Counted from the first letter of the stretch, positions 34,401 to 44,200 are shown. The stretch is DNA of 64,000 bases from Streptomyces sp. NA02950 (GCF_013364155.1 NZ_CP054916.1:372001-436000), one strand, 5' to 3'. Numbers and translations are program-made. Notes: generated by a model from the sequence alone, not told the origin.

Positions 34401-35057
34401 TCACTGGAAGGCGACGCGGATCTCCTGCTCGGTGGCGGCGTGGGAGACGACGAGGAGTTCGTCACCGGGCCGGAGCCGCATCTCGGGGGTGGGGACGGTG
34501 GGCCGGCCTTCGCGGATGACAGTGGCGATGACGCTGCCCTCGGGAAGGGTGATCTCGGCGAGCCTGTGGCCCGCGGCGCGGGACTGCGGCGTAATGGCAG
34601 TCTCGATCACGTCGACGCCGGCTTTGCTCAGGCGGAGGAGGGCCACGGTATCTGTGGCTCCGGTGGCTTCCTCGATGAGGGAGATGAGGGGGGTGGCAGC
34701 GGGGACCGCGGTGTCGACACCCCACCGCTGGTCGAAGAGCCAGGTGTTCTCCGCGTCGTTGACACGGGCCGCGACGCGCGGGACCACGAACTGCCGCTTG
34801 GCGAGCAGGCTGATGACGAGGTTGTCCTCGTCATTGCCGGTGGTGGCGATGAGGAGGTCGGCGGTGCGCGCGCCCGCGTGCTCGAGCAGAGAGGGCTCGC
34901 AGGCGTCCCCGGCGACGAGTCGTACGGGCAGGTGGCCTTCGAGTTCGGCGATGCGATCGTCGTCGATGTCGACGAGGGTGACGTCGTTGCGGGCCGCGGC
35001 GAGGACCTGGGCGATCTGGGTGCCCAGGCGCCCGCCGCCTGTGATGAGGGCCTTCAT
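34401..35057 (-). CDS. TrkA family potassium uptake/RCK protein
   Basis: Soluble RCK protein of 218 residues. The N-terminal Rossmann motif LITGGGRLGTQIAQVL ends in VTLVDID, the NAD(H)-binding acidic residue. LLIATTGNDEDNLVISLLAK is the RCK_N core, and the RCK_C domain follows from about residue 135. Such subunits gate K+ channels or transporters in response to nucleotides. It is the last gene of the unit and overlaps the previous trkA gene by four bases. No TrkH/KtrB membrane partner is in the window; the upstream P-type ATPase is the only ion transporter in the operon. Confidence 0.88.
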   Translation of the reverse strand: MKALITGGGRLGTQIAQVLAAARNDVTLVDIDDDRIAELEGHLPVRLVAGDACEPSLLEHAGARTADLLIATTGNDEDNLVISLLAKRQFVVPRVAARVNDAENTWLFDQRWGVDTAVPAATPLISLIEEATGATDTVALLRLSKAGVDVIETAITPQSRAAGHRLAEITLPEGSVIATVIREGRPTVPTPEMRLRPGDELLVVSHAATEQEIRVAFQ

Positions 35058-35713
35058 GTCCCGAGCTCCTTGTCCAGGAAGCCGCGCAGGCGGCCGACGG
35101 CGGTGGCGGCGACAGCAAAGGTGACCAGGTCGCCGGGTTCGGCCGGGGTGCTGTGGGCAGGCACCAGTGAGCGGCCCGCTCGGGTCACCTCCACGACGCG
35201 GATCTCTCCGTCGACGTCGAACTCGGTCAGCCGCCGCCCGTTGAGGTAAGCGGGGAGCTCGGAGCGGACGAGGAGTGTTTCGCCGTTGCCGAAGGTGAGT
35301 TCGGGTGTGAGGTGGCGGTGCAGCAGCATCTGGTGGATCTGGTGCACCGTCCAGCGGACGCTGGCGATGGTGGGGATGCCGAGCTCGCGGTAGATGTCGG
35401 CTCGGCGGGGGTCGTAGATGCGGGCGAGGACGATCGGGACCCGGTAGGTCTCCTTGGCTGTCCGTGCGCTGACGATGTTGCTGTTGTCCCCCGAAGTGAC
35501 GGCGACGAGCGCGTCGGCGTGCTCGATTCCGGCGGCCTCGAGCACCGCGCGGCTGTAACTGTTGCCTTCGTGGAACTGCCCGGGGAAGCCGGCCGGCAGC
35601 AGCCTGCGGGTCTTCTGGCTGCGGTCGATGAGCCGTACGTCGTGGCCTTCGGCGACGAGCTGGGCAGCGAGCGTGGATCCCACCCGTCCACAGCCCGCGA
35701 TGATCACTCTCAT
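35054..35713 (-). CDS. TrkA family potassium uptake/RCK protein
   Basis: Second RCK protein, 219 residues, starting MRVIIAGCGRVGSTLAAQLV. The dinucleotide motif is GCGRVG with Asp at VRLIDR. DALVAVTSGDNSNIVSARTA is the RCK_N core and a C-terminal RCK_C domain follows. The ATG at 35713 overlaps the ATPase stop (ATGA) and its own stop overlaps the next trkA start, so three products are translationally coupled. Paired TrkA genes of this sort usually form hetero-octameric rings that regulate a K+ transporter. Confidence 0.88.
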   Translation of the reverse strand: MRVIIAGCGRVGSTLAAQLVAEGHDVRLIDRSQKTRRLLPAGFPGQFHEGNSYSRAVLEAAGIEHADALVAVTSGDNSNIVSARTAKETYRVPIVLARIYDPRRADIYRELGIPTIASVRWTVHQIHQMLLHRHLTPELTFGNGETLLVRSELPAYLNGRRLTEFDVDGEIRVVEVTRAGRSLVPAHSTPAEPGDLVTFAVAATAVGRLRGFLDKELGT

Positions 35714-38529
35714 CCCGTTTCTCCTTCCGGGCTGGTCGGCCGGTGGCGGCGCAGCCACGCCTTGCGGATCTCCTCGGCGGTCAGCAGCAGTGCTCCGAAA
35801 CCGGCGAGCACCGCCCAGTCGGCGGGGTCCAGCGGCGCGGTGTTGAAGACGGCCTGGAGTGGGGGCAGGTAACTGATGGCCGCCATCAGGGCGATGCCGA
35901 AGCATCCGGCGGCCAGCAGCCACGGGTTGGACAGCAACCCGATCCGGAACACACTCTGCCGGTCGCTGCGTACCGCCAGGGCGTTGAAGAACTGGCTGAC
36001 GACGATGCCTGCCTGGACCAGCGTGATCGCCTCGCGGTAGACGGCGTTGTCCTCGGTGAAGTCGGAGTACGGGATCCCGGAGGCGTGGACGTGCCAGAAG
36101 AACACCGCGCACACGCCGAGCGCCTGGATGCCGCCCAGAAACAGGATGCGCCCCAGCACCGCGGTCGAGAAAAGCCGTTCGCGCCGGGAGCGCGGCGGCC
36201 GGTCCATGACATCGGGCTCCGCCGGCTCGGCGCCGAGCGCCAGTGCGGGCAGGACGTCGGAGCCGAGGTCAATCGCGAGGATCTGAACGGCGGTGATCGG
36301 AACCAGCGGAAAGCCGACGAAGGTCGCGGCAAGGATCGGGACCAACTCGGCGATGTTGTGGCTGAAGAGGTAGATCAGAAACTTGCGGATGTTCTGGTAG
36401 ACGGATCGGCCGAGCCTGACCGCCGTGGTGATGGCGGCGAACGAGTCGTCCAGCAGCACCATGACGGCGGCTTCCCGCGCGACGTCCGTGCCGGAGGCCC
36501 CCATCGCCACGCCGATGTCCGCGTGTTTGAGGGCCGGGGCGTCGTTCGCCCCGTCGCCGGTGACCGCGACGACCTCTCCACGCCGCTGCAGCGCGGTGAC
36601 CACCCGCATCTTGTGTTCGGGGCTGACCCGGCACAGCAACAGCTCACCCGAAGTGGCGAGCACGGCGTCGAGACCGCCGTCGTCAAGGGCGTCCAGCCGG
36701 GTGCCGGTCACGATCGCAGGCGCGGGCTGACGCACGATCCCGACGCGGCGGGCGATGGCCTCCGCGGTCAGCGGGTGGTCGCCGGTGACCATGACGATGC
36801 GGATCCCGGCCCGTCGGCAGGCGTCCACCGCGTCGCTGACCTCGGGCCGAGAGGGGTCGAGCATGCCGACGAGGCCGAGCAGGGTGAGCTCCGATTCGAC
36901 CTCGTCCCGGGAGGGGCGGGGGTCGGGCAGGCGCCGTGTCGCCACGGCCAGCACGCGTAGCCCCTGGGAGGCGAGCTGGTCGTTGACGGCGGTCACCGCC
37001 GCGCGGAGTCCGCCTGTCAGAGGCCGCCGCTCACCTCGCCGGTCGATGACGGTGCAATGGGCGAGGAGCTCCTGCGGTGCGCCTTTGACGTAAGCGTGGT
37101 ACCCGTCCGTCTCGGTGTGCACAGTGCTCATCAGCTTGCGGGTCGAGTCGAAGGGGTATTCCGCCACCCGTGGTGCGGCCGCTTCTTCGGCGGCGAGGTC
37201 CAGACCGGCCTTCGCCGCGACGACGAGCAGCGCCCCCTCGGTGGTGTCGCCGAGCACCCGCCAGCCCTCGTGACCCGACGGCGGAACCAACCGGGCGTTG
37301 CAGCACAGCCCTGCCGCCTTGAACAGTTCGCGGATCCTGCCCCGGTCGGTGACCTCACCGACTGGCGCGTACCCCACCCCGGACACGGCGTGCGACTCGC
37401 CGCCGGCCCACACCTGGACCACGGTCATCTCGGCCTGGGTGAGTGTCCCGGTCTTGTCCGTGCACACCACGGTGGTGGACCCCAGCGCTTCCACCGCCAG
37501 CAGCTGCTTGACCAGCGCGTGTCTACGGGCCATGCGCCGTACGCCGATCGCCAGGGACACCGACAGCGCCGCGGGCAGCCCTTCGGGGACGAGCGCGACC
37601 ATCACCCCGAGCGCGAACACGAAGGTCTCCACGAACGGCTGCCCGATGGACGCCCGCACCGCGAACAGGACCGCTCCGATGGCCAACGCCACCCCCGCCA
37701 CCCGACGGGCCATCAAGGCGACCTGACGTTGCAGGGGGGTCTTCTGCCGCGGTGCGGCAGCGGCGAGCCGGAAGATGCGTCCGAACTCCGTGGCCGCACC
37801 GGTGGCGAACACCACGGCCTTCGCGGATCCCGCCACGACATCGGTGCCCATGAAGGCGCAGTTGCGGGCCTGCAGCACTGGCCCTGCCGCCACCGGTTCC
37901 CCGGTACGGCCGACGGCGTCGCTTTCCCCGGTCAGGGCCGCGTTGTTCACCGAGACCTCGTGTGCCTCGATGAGCCGGCAGTCCGCCGACACCGCATCAC
38001 CGGCATCCAGGACGACAATGTCACCGGGCACCAGGTGTTCGGCGGGCAGCTCCTGCGGCTCCCCGTCGCGCAGGACCCGGCAGGTGTGCGGCACCATCGC
38101 CTGCAACGACTCCGCCGTCCGCTCGGCCGAGTACTCCTGCGCGAAACCGATGGCCGCGTTCAATGCCACCACAGCCAGAATCGCCAAGGCCAGCTGCAAG
38201 GTGCCCACGTCACGCGGTTCCTGGAGCACATAGGCCAGGAACGTGATCGCCGACGCGACGAGCAGCACCATGGCGAAAAGGTCGGTGAACTGTCGGCCGA
38301 GATCCCGCCACAGCGCCCTACGCCCCGCTGTCGGCAGCTCGTTGGGCCCGAAGTGGTCGCGCCGCGCCTCCGCATCTGCCGAGGTCAGACCACGCGGCGA
38401 GGTGTCCAGTGCGGCAAAGACCTCCCCGCTCGGCAGGGTCTGCACCGCCGGGCCCCGCGGGCCGGCGGGGACCGCCGGCCCGCGGCGGCCCCCGTCCCCG
38501 GGCGTCAGTACGGGGGTTCCGGTACCCAT
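35710..38529 (-). CDS. P-type cation-transporting ATPase (P2/CtpF-like)
   Basis: Membrane ATPase of 939 residues. The actuator loop motif is NNAALTGESDAV; helix 4 has MVALVPEGLPAALSVSLAIG (PEGLP, typical of P2 pumps rather than the CPC of heavy-metal pumps). The phosphorylated Asp is D358 in VCTDKTGTLTQAEM, and the hinge is VTGDGANDAPALKHADIGVA. A cation_ATPase_C region with about four more helices ends the protein. The N-terminus carries a 35-residue Gly/Pro-rich tail. CtpF of mycobacteria, a DosR-regulon pump, is the nearest known type. Coupling to two TrkA genes suggests K+, Na+ or Ca2+; the ion is not determined. Confidence 0.88.
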   Translation of the reverse strand: MGTGTPVLTPGDGGRRGPAVPAGPRGPAVQTLPSGEVFAALDTSPRGLTSADAEARRDHFGPNELPTAGRRALWRDLGRQFTDLFAMVLLVASAITFLAYVLQEPRDVGTLQLALAILAVVALNAAIGFAQEYSAERTAESLQAMVPHTCRVLRDGEPQELPAEHLVPGDIVVLDAGDAVSADCRLIEAHEVSVNNAALTGESDAVGRTGEPVAAGPVLQARNCAFMGTDVVAGSAKAVVFATGAATEFGRIFRLAAAAPRQKTPLQRQVALMARRVAGVALAIGAVLFAVRASIGQPFVETFVFALGVMVALVPEGLPAALSVSLAIGVRRMARRHALVKQLLAVEALGSTTVVCTDKTGTLTQAEMTVVQVWAGGESHAVSGVGYAPVGEVTDRGRIRELFKAAGLCCNARLVPPSGHEGWRVLGDTTEGALLVVAAKAGLDLAAEEAAAPRVAEYPFDSTRKLMSTVHTETDGYHAYVKGAPQELLAHCTVIDRRGERRPLTGGLRAAVTAVNDQLASQGLRVLAVATRRLPDPRPSRDEVESELTLLGLVGMLDPSRPEVSDAVDACRRAGIRIVMVTGDHPLTAEAIARRVGIVRQPAPAIVTGTRLDALDDGGLDAVLATSGELLLCRVSPEHKMRVVTALQRRGEVVAVTGDGANDAPALKHADIGVAMGASGTDVAREAAVMVLLDDSFAAITTAVRLGRSVYQNIRKFLIYLFSHNIAELVPILAATFVGFPLVPITAVQILAIDLGSDVLPALALGAEPAEPDVMDRPPRSRRERLFSTAVLGRILFLGGIQALGVCAVFFWHVHASGIPYSDFTEDNAVYREAITLVQAGIVVSQFFNALAVRSDRQSVFRIGLLSNPWLLAAGCFGIALMAAISYLPPLQAVFNTAPLDPADWAVLAGFGALLLTAEEIRKAWLRRHRPTSPEGETG

Positions 38530-38554
38530 CGGCGTGCGCCTCTGCCCGTCTTCG

Positions 38555-41236
38555 TCACAGCGCGGCCACGCGTACCGCAGTGACCTTGTACTCGGGACAG
38601 GACGTGGCCGTGTCCGTGTGGTCGGAGGTAAGACGGTTGACTCCGCTCGCCGGGAAGTGGAAGGAGCAGAAGACCTGGCCCGGGGGTGTCTGTTCACTGA
38701 CGCGAGCGATGAGCCTGGCCTGGCCGTGTCGGCTCTCCACGGTGAGCGGCGCGCCGTCCCGCACGTCGTACCGGGCGGCGTCGTCGGGGTGGACGTCGAG
38801 GTGGTCGACGGGGTCGATGGCGAGGTTGCCGCCACGCCGGGTCATGGAGCCGGAGTTGTAGTGCGCCCAGCGCCGCCCGGTGACCAGGATCAGAGGAAAG
38901 TGGTCGTCGGGCTGCTCCCCCGGCGGCAGATACCGGGTGGCCGCCAGGCGGGCCCGTCCGTCCGCCGTGGCGAACCGCTCCCGGTACAGAGTGGCCTGTC
39001 CCGGACGTGCGGGGTCGGGGCAGGGCCAGGGGACGGCGCCCTCCCGGTTCAGCCGCTGATGGGAGAGTCCGGCGAAGTGCGGGGTGAGCCGGGCGCATTC
39101 GGCCAGGGCTGCCGCCGGGGTGGGGCACCCCAGGTCGGTGTGCATGGCCGCGGCGACAGCGTGGACGATCTCGAAGTCGGAACGGGCCTGGCCGGGTGGC
39201 GCGACAGCCGGGCGGACCCGCTGGAATCTGCGGTCGAAGTTGACGAAGGTGCCGTCCTTCTCCAGCCAGGACGCGGCCGGCAGCACGATATCGGCGTGGC
39301 GGGCGGTCTCGGACAGGAACAGCTCGTTGCACACGACCAGCGGACAGGCGTCCAGGGCCTGGGCCACCCGGTTGGCGTCGGGGTCGGTGGCACAGACGTC
39401 CTCGCCGACGACCCACAGCGCACGCAGCCTCCCGGCCCGGGCCGCCGCGAACATCTCGGGGATCCGCAGACCGGGCCGGTCGGGCACGGTGACACCCCAC
39501 ACGTCCTCCGCCCGTGACCGGACGGCCGGGTCGGTCACGGTCCCGTAGCCGGGCAGGACGTCGGGCAGGGCGCCCATGTCGGAGGCTCCCTGGACGTTGT
39601 TCTGCCCCCTCAGCGGGTTGACACCGAAACCGCGGCCGGTGCCGACGGCGCCGCGCAGGACAGCGAGGTTGGCCAGGGTCCGTACGCCGTCGGTGCCGTG
39701 GAGGTGCTCGGTGACGCCGAGGCCGTAGACGATGGCGGGGCACTCGGCCCGCCCGTAGAGCCGGGCGGCCGCCACCAGGTCCGCCGCGGGCACACCGGTG
39801 ATGGCCGCCACCCGGTCCGGTGGATAGTCATCCAGCAGCTCGGTCAGCTCCGGCAGACCGGCGGCCCGGTCCCGCAGGAACGCGTGGTCGACGAGGTCTT
39901 CGGCGAGCAGCACATGGGCGAGGCCGTGGAAGAGTGCGACGTTGGTGCCGGGGCGTGGCCGCAGGTGCACATCGGCGTGCGCGGCGAGCCCCACGGCACG
40001 GGGGTCGGCGACGACGAGGCGGGCGCCCCGGAGCACCCGTTGCAGTAGTCGTGCGCCGACCACCGGGTGCGCCTCGACCGGATTGGCGCCCACGATCAGC
40101 AGGCAGTCGGAGCGCTCGACGTCGTCGAAGGTGTCGGTGCCGCCGGGGAGCCCGAAGGTGGCGGTCAGGCCGGCGGCGGAGGGTGAGTGACACAGCCGGG
40201 AGCAGTTGTCGACGCTGTTGGTGCCGATGACCACCCGCATGAACTTCTGGAGGAGGTAGTTCTCCTCGTTGGTGGCGCGGGCGGAGGAGATGGCCGCCAC
40301 GGCGTCCGGGCCGCCTGCCCGGACGGCTGTGCGCAGCCCTTCGGCGACGTGGCGCAGCGCCTCGTCCCAGCCGACCGGCTCCAGACGGCCCTCGCGGCGC
40401 AGCAGGGGCCGGGTGAGCCGTTCTGGCGAGGTGCGGTATCCGCGGGCGAAGCGGCCCTTGACGCATGCGTGTCCCCGGTTGACCGGCCCGTCGCGAGCCG
40501 GCAGGACGGCTGCGATCCCGCCGTCCTCCGTGACCACGTCCAAGGTGCAGCCCACCCCACAGTAGCCGCAGGTCGTGCGGGTCCGGGTAGCCGCCCGGGA
40601 GCTCGCTGTGGTGAGTCCGGGCGCGGGTCCCGGTTCGACGATCGCTCCGGTCGGGCAGGTGTCGACGCAGCCGCCGCACGCGACGCAGTCGGACTGGGCC
40701 CACGGCCCGCCGGTGCCGGGGGCGACGACGGTGTCGGCGCCCCGACCGACCAGGGTGAGGGCGAAGGTGCCCTGCACATCCGCGCACATGCGCACGCACC
40801 GGTCGCAGGCGATGCACAGATCCCGGTCGAGGTGGACGTACGGGTGGGAGTCGTCGCCACCGCGGCCTCCGGCTCCGGTGGCCTTCCCCGGCCCGATCCC
40901 CAGCGACCGGCACACCTCGGCCAGTTCGGTGCGACTGCCGGGAGCCAGGGCCCGGGGCGGCAGGGCGGAGACGATGACCTCGACCGCTTGCCGGCGCAGC
41001 GCTCGCAGACCGTCGGTGGCGGCTTCGACCCTGGCGCCGGCGGCCGCCGGGGTGACACAGGACGCCACGACCCGGCCGTCGGCCCGTACCAGGCAGGTCC
41101 GGCAGGAACCCGCCGGGCTGAACCGGTCGTCGTGGCAGAGCGCGGGCAGCTCGATCCCGGCCCCGCGAACGGCCGCAAGCAGCGGGACCCCTTCGGGCAC
41201 GTCGACGACGACGCCGTCGACCTCGATCGGAGTCAC
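38555..41236 (-). CDS. fdhA: NAD-linked formate dehydrogenase, catalytic subunit (Mo/W-bis-MGD)
   Basis: Protein of 893 residues. Iron-sulfur clusters are visible in order: [2Fe-2S] Cys34, 45, 48, 60; two ferredoxin-type [4Fe-4S] at Cys141/144/147/151 and 184/187/190/194; and the molybdopterin-domain [4Fe-4S] at Cys223/226/230/258. The Mo ligand is Cys349 in SRLCHSPSA, so this is the Cys rather than selenocysteine form. The His-Cys3 cluster that accompanies FdsA/NuoG is not obvious. The enzyme oxidises formate to CO2 and passes electrons to the NuoE-NuoF subunit encoded just upstream. The start GTG at 41236 overlaps that gene's stop (GTGA). No fdhD is in the window. Confidence 0.88.
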   Translation of the reverse strand: MTPIEVDGVVVDVPEGVPLLAAVRGAGIELPALCHDDRFSPAGSCRTCLVRADGRVVASCVTPAAAGARVEAATDGLRALRRQAVEVIVSALPPRALAPGSRTELAEVCRSLGIGPGKATGAGGRGGDDSHPYVHLDRDLCIACDRCVRMCADVQGTFALTLVGRGADTVVAPGTGGPWAQSDCVACGGCVDTCPTGAIVEPGPAPGLTTASSRAATRTRTTCGYCGVGCTLDVVTEDGGIAAVLPARDGPVNRGHACVKGRFARGYRTSPERLTRPLLRREGRLEPVGWDEALRHVAEGLRTAVRAGGPDAVAAISSARATNEENYLLQKFMRVVIGTNSVDNCSRLCHSPSAAGLTATFGLPGGTDTFDDVERSDCLLIVGANPVEAHPVVGARLLQRVLRGARLVVADPRAVGLAAHADVHLRPRPGTNVALFHGLAHVLLAEDLVDHAFLRDRAAGLPELTELLDDYPPDRVAAITGVPAADLVAAARLYGRAECPAIVYGLGVTEHLHGTDGVRTLANLAVLRGAVGTGRGFGVNPLRGQNNVQGASDMGALPDVLPGYGTVTDPAVRSRAEDVWGVTVPDRPGLRIPEMFAAARAGRLRALWVVGEDVCATDPDANRVAQALDACPLVVCNELFLSETARHADIVLPAASWLEKDGTFVNFDRRFQRVRPAVAPPGQARSDFEIVHAVAAAMHTDLGCPTPAAALAECARLTPHFAGLSHQRLNREGAVPWPCPDPARPGQATLYRERFATADGRARLAATRYLPPGEQPDDHFPLILVTGRRWAHYNSGSMTRRGGNLAIDPVDHLDVHPDDAARYDVRDGAPLTVESRHGQARLIARVSEQTPPGQVFCSFHFPASGVNRLTSDHTDTATSCPEYKVTAVRVAAL

Positions 41237-42921
41237 TGGTCCCACCCCGCGAGGGGCTCTCCGTAAGCCCGGGCAAGGCTGCGGACGGCGAGCGGGATCC
41301 GCAGCCCGAAGGCGCACAGGCTCGCCTCGGCGAGGACACGCGAAAGCCTTCCGTACTCCGCACCGGGCAGGGCACCCGCGACCGCCAGCTCCAGGCCTCG
41401 GCGCGAGCCGACCCGGCAGGGCGAGCAGGCCCCGCAGCTCTCAGCGGCGGCGAACTCCCATAGGTGCCGCAGAACGTCCTGCGGGGCCACGTGACGGTCG
41501 AAGGCGACCAGACCGGCGTGGCCGAGAGCGGCGCCGCGGGCCGCCAGCCCCGCCTCACTCAGCGGCACCTCCAGCGCGTCGGCCGCGAGGAAGCCGCCCA
41601 GCGGGCCGCCCACCTGGAGGGCTGCCAGCTCCGCGCCGCCCTTCAGACCACCGCCGAGTACGGTGACGATCCACCGCACCGAGGTGCCCAGCTCGACCTC
41701 GTACACGCCCGGCCGGGCAAACCGCTCGGACAGGCACACCAGCTTGGTGCCGGATTCCCCGGAGGTCCCGCGTCGGGCGTATGCCGCACCACCCCTGGAA
41801 ACGATCCACGGCACGGCCGCCAGCGTCTCGACGTTGTTCACCACCGTCGGCGCGTCCCACAGCCCGGCTTGCGTCGGATAAGGCGGGCGTGGCCGGGCAC
41901 AGCCCCGGCCACCCTCCAGACCGGCGATCAAGGCGGTCTCCTCACCCGCCACATACGATCCGGCGCCCCCGACCACCTGGACGTCCACCGTGGTGTCCGT
42001 CCCGTGCACCCGGAAGCCGAGATGGCCCGTGGCATAAGCGCTGGTGACCGCTTCCCTCATGCGCGTCAGCGCCCGTGGGTATTCGGAGCGCACCAGCACC
42101 ACGCCCCGGGCGGCCCCGCAGGCGAAACAGGCCAGCGCCAGCCCCTCCAGCACCCGGTCCGGATCGGCTTCCATCAGCAGCCGGTCGGCGTAGGAACCGG
42201 GGTCGCCCTCGTCCCCGTTGGCCACCACCACGGCGCCCGGAGCACCGCCAACGGTGGACCATTTCATGGCCACGCCGAATCCCGCGCCGCCACGCCCCCG
42301 CAGCCCCGATTCCGCCACCTGCCGATGGACGTCCTCCGGCCGGCGCGTGGCCACCACGTGCGGCCACACCTGCCACGGACGCTCCCCCGACACCACCCCA
42401 CCGAGCAGCACAGGGTCGCCGGTGGCGTCGGCCGCGGGGATCTCGGGCGCCGCCCGCGGCGGCACTCGGCCGGTGAGCTGGTCGGCCAGGTCGGGGCCAG
42501 TGCGCGGCGTGTCACCGTCGAGGATGGCGGGCCCCGCATAGCAGTACCCGAGGCAGCGGACGGCCTGCAGTGATGTCTCCCCGTCCGGTGTGGCGTTCCC
42601 CGCGGCGACCCCTAGCCCGGCCTCGACCTCGGTGATATGGCTACCGGATCTCGCGGCGAAGCAGGCCGCCGCACTGCACACCCGGACATGGCGGCGGCCG
42701 TGTGGGGTGGCGAGATCCGCGAAGTACGAAGCCGGGCCCAGCGCGGCGGCGGCCGACAGGCCGACGCGAGTGCCGGCCACGGGCGCCCAGGTCCCGGGAG
42801 GGTCAGCCGTCCCGGCCCGGGCGTCGGCCAGATCTGCCATCAACCGGTCCCCCGGCCGCCCTCGCCGGGCGGCCAGGGCCCGGAAGGCGTCGTAGCGCTC
42901 GGCAGGGCGCGGGGCCGGCAT
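41233..42921 (-). CDS. NuoE-NuoF fusion diaphorase subunit of formate dehydrogenase
   Basis: Protein of 562 residues. The N-terminal thioredoxin-like [2Fe-2S] domain has Cys82, 87, 123, 127 (VCSAAACFAA and VRCLGYCYAG). A NuoF-like flavoprotein follows with ESGLRGRGGAGFGVAMKW (NADH site), NGDEGDPGSYADR (FMN site) and a C-terminal [4Fe-4S] motif ESCGACSPCRVGSRRG plus SLCAFG. Together with FdhA it would transfer formate electrons to NAD. I start it at the ATG at 42921; the longer frame reaching 43179 would run through the divergent promoter into the USP gene. It is the first gene of the five-gene unit. Confidence 0.86.
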   Translation of the reverse strand: MPAPRPAERYDAFRALAARRGRPGDRLMADLADARAGTADPPGTWAPVAGTRVGLSAAAALGPASYFADLATPHGRRHVRVCSAAACFAARSGSHITEVEAGLGVAAGNATPDGETSLQAVRCLGYCYAGPAILDGDTPRTGPDLADQLTGRVPPRAAPEIPAADATGDPVLLGGVVSGERPWQVWPHVVATRRPEDVHRQVAESGLRGRGGAGFGVAMKWSTVGGAPGAVVVANGDEGDPGSYADRLLMEADPDRVLEGLALACFACGAARGVVLVRSEYPRALTRMREAVTSAYATGHLGFRVHGTDTTVDVQVVGGAGSYVAGEETALIAGLEGGRGCARPRPPYPTQAGLWDAPTVVNNVETLAAVPWIVSRGGAAYARRGTSGESGTKLVCLSERFARPGVYEVELGTSVRWIVTVLGGGLKGGAELAALQVGGPLGGFLAADALEVPLSEAGLAARGAALGHAGLVAFDRHVAPQDVLRHLWEFAAAESCGACSPCRVGSRRGLELAVAGALPGAEYGRLSRVLAEASLCAFGLRIPLAVRSLARAYGEPLAGWDQ

Positions 42922-42994
42922 GCCTTCATCGTGCGGCCGGTCTTCGTGAGCCGCATCCGGTGTCCGGCGCCGGAGCCCGTCATCCCCGCGATAA

Positions 42995-43011
42995 GGGCCG
43001 ATCTGGCCGTC
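42995..43011. promoter_or_regulatory. GGCC-like box in the fdh/USP divergent promoter
   Basis: GGGCCGATCTGGCCGTCC lies between the diaphorase start (42921, minus) and the USP start (43090, plus), about 80 bases from each. It matches the general form of the palindromes at 23788 and 25843. Confidence 0.35.
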
Positions 43012-43089
43012 CGGCGGAAACCGGGGCGGTGCGAGCGTGGCCCGGGGGTACTCAAGGCGGACGAGTCGGCCGCAGGAGAGGCGGTGGGG

Positions 43090-43974
43090 ATGATGGCGCT
43101 TCCGTTGGTCGTGGGTGTCGACGGATCGGAATCCAGTTTTCAGGCGGTGGACTGGGCCGTGGACGAGGCGGCGCGCCATGAGGTGCCCCTGCGCCTGGTC
43201 TACGCCTCCCGATGGGAGCGCTACGAGGGACGTCTCCCCTCGTTCGGCACCGGCCGTCCTTCGGCGGAGGTCGTGGCCGAGAACATCATCGCCTCCTGCG
43301 CGGACCGCGCGGCGTCACGCAACCCGGAGGTGAAGGTGTCCGCCGAGGTCCTGGCCGAGGACACGGTGTCGGCTCTGCTGCGCGAGGGCCGTGAGGCGTT
43401 CGCCGTGGTCACCGGATCCCGCGGCAGAGGCGAGATGGCGGACATGCTTCTGGGCTCGGTCAGTCTGGCGGTGGCGTCACGTTCACTCTCCCCCGTGGTC
43501 GTGGTCCGCGGCGCGGAGCGCAACCGCCAAGGTGCCTTCGGACGTGTGGTCCTCGCGGTCGGGGATGTCGCGGAGGGGGCGGGGGCCGTCCGGTTCGCCT
43601 TCCGCGAGGCTCGGGCGAGGGACGCGGAACTCCGCGCCGTACGCACCTGGCGGCGCCCGTCGCACTCACACGCGGGCCAGTCGCTGCTGATGCACGAAGC
43701 GAGCACCCTCGTCTACGAGGAGCAGGCGGCGACTGTCCTCAACGAGGGGCTGGACGAGGTGGAGCGTGAGCAGGGTGGCGCGATCGTATGCCACCGCGAT
43801 GTGGTCGAGGGTCCGGCGCACCGGGTCCTGCAGGACATGTCGGTCCAGGCCGACCTGCTGGTCGTCGGCGCCCTGCGCCGCCGCGACCACACCGGGCTGC
43901 AACTCGGCCGGGTCAGCCACGCCGTGCTGCACCGAGCGGCGTGCCCGGTCGCCATCGTCCCGCAGCGGAGCTGA
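43090..43974 (+). CDS. Universal stress protein, two Usp domains
   Basis: Tandem USP of 294 residues starting MMALPLVVGVDGSESSF. Domain 1 ends VVTGSRGRGEMADMLLGSVS; domain 2 contains VVLAVGDVAEGAGAVRFAF and ends LLVVGALRRRDHTGLQLG then CPVAIVPQRS. AGGAGAGGCGG precedes the ATG. It stands 226 bases upstream of the V-type ATPase operon on the same strand and is divergent from the formate dehydrogenase unit, so it occupies the control region between the two energy modules. Confidence 0.9.
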   Translation: MMALPLVVGVDGSESSFQAVDWAVDEAARHEVPLRLVYASRWERYEGRLPSFGTGRPSAEVVAENIIASCADRAASRNPEVKVSAEVLAEDTVSALLREGREAFAVVTGSRGRGEMADMLLGSVSLAVASRSLSPVVVVRGAERNRQGAFGRVVLAVGDVAEGAGAVRFAFREARARDAELRAVRTWRRPSHSHAGQSLLMHEASTLVYEEQAATVLNEGLDEVEREQGGAIVCHRDVVEGPAHRVLQDMSVQADLLVVGALRRRDHTGLQLGRVSHAVLHRAACPVAIVPQRS

Positions 43975-44200
43975 CCGCGTGGTCCCAGCGCGTCACCACA
44001 CCGGAATCGCCCGCGATACGGCACTCGATCGCGCTCGTGCCCTTTCCCGTGGGCGCGGCCTGCCATCCCGCGGCCAGGGTCGCGCCGACCGGGCGGCCGC
44101 GCCGCCGGGCCGCGACGCCCCGTGGAATGGCCCAGTCCGGCGCGACAGGGCCGCGCGCGGTACGGACACTGGGATCGAGGGCCGAACCTGAGGAGAGGCC

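Noticed and set aside
42922..43179. Extension of the NuoE-NuoF frame to 648 codons
   Set aside because: It would cross the divergent promoter and the start of the USP gene; the NuoE-like domain begins well after 42921.
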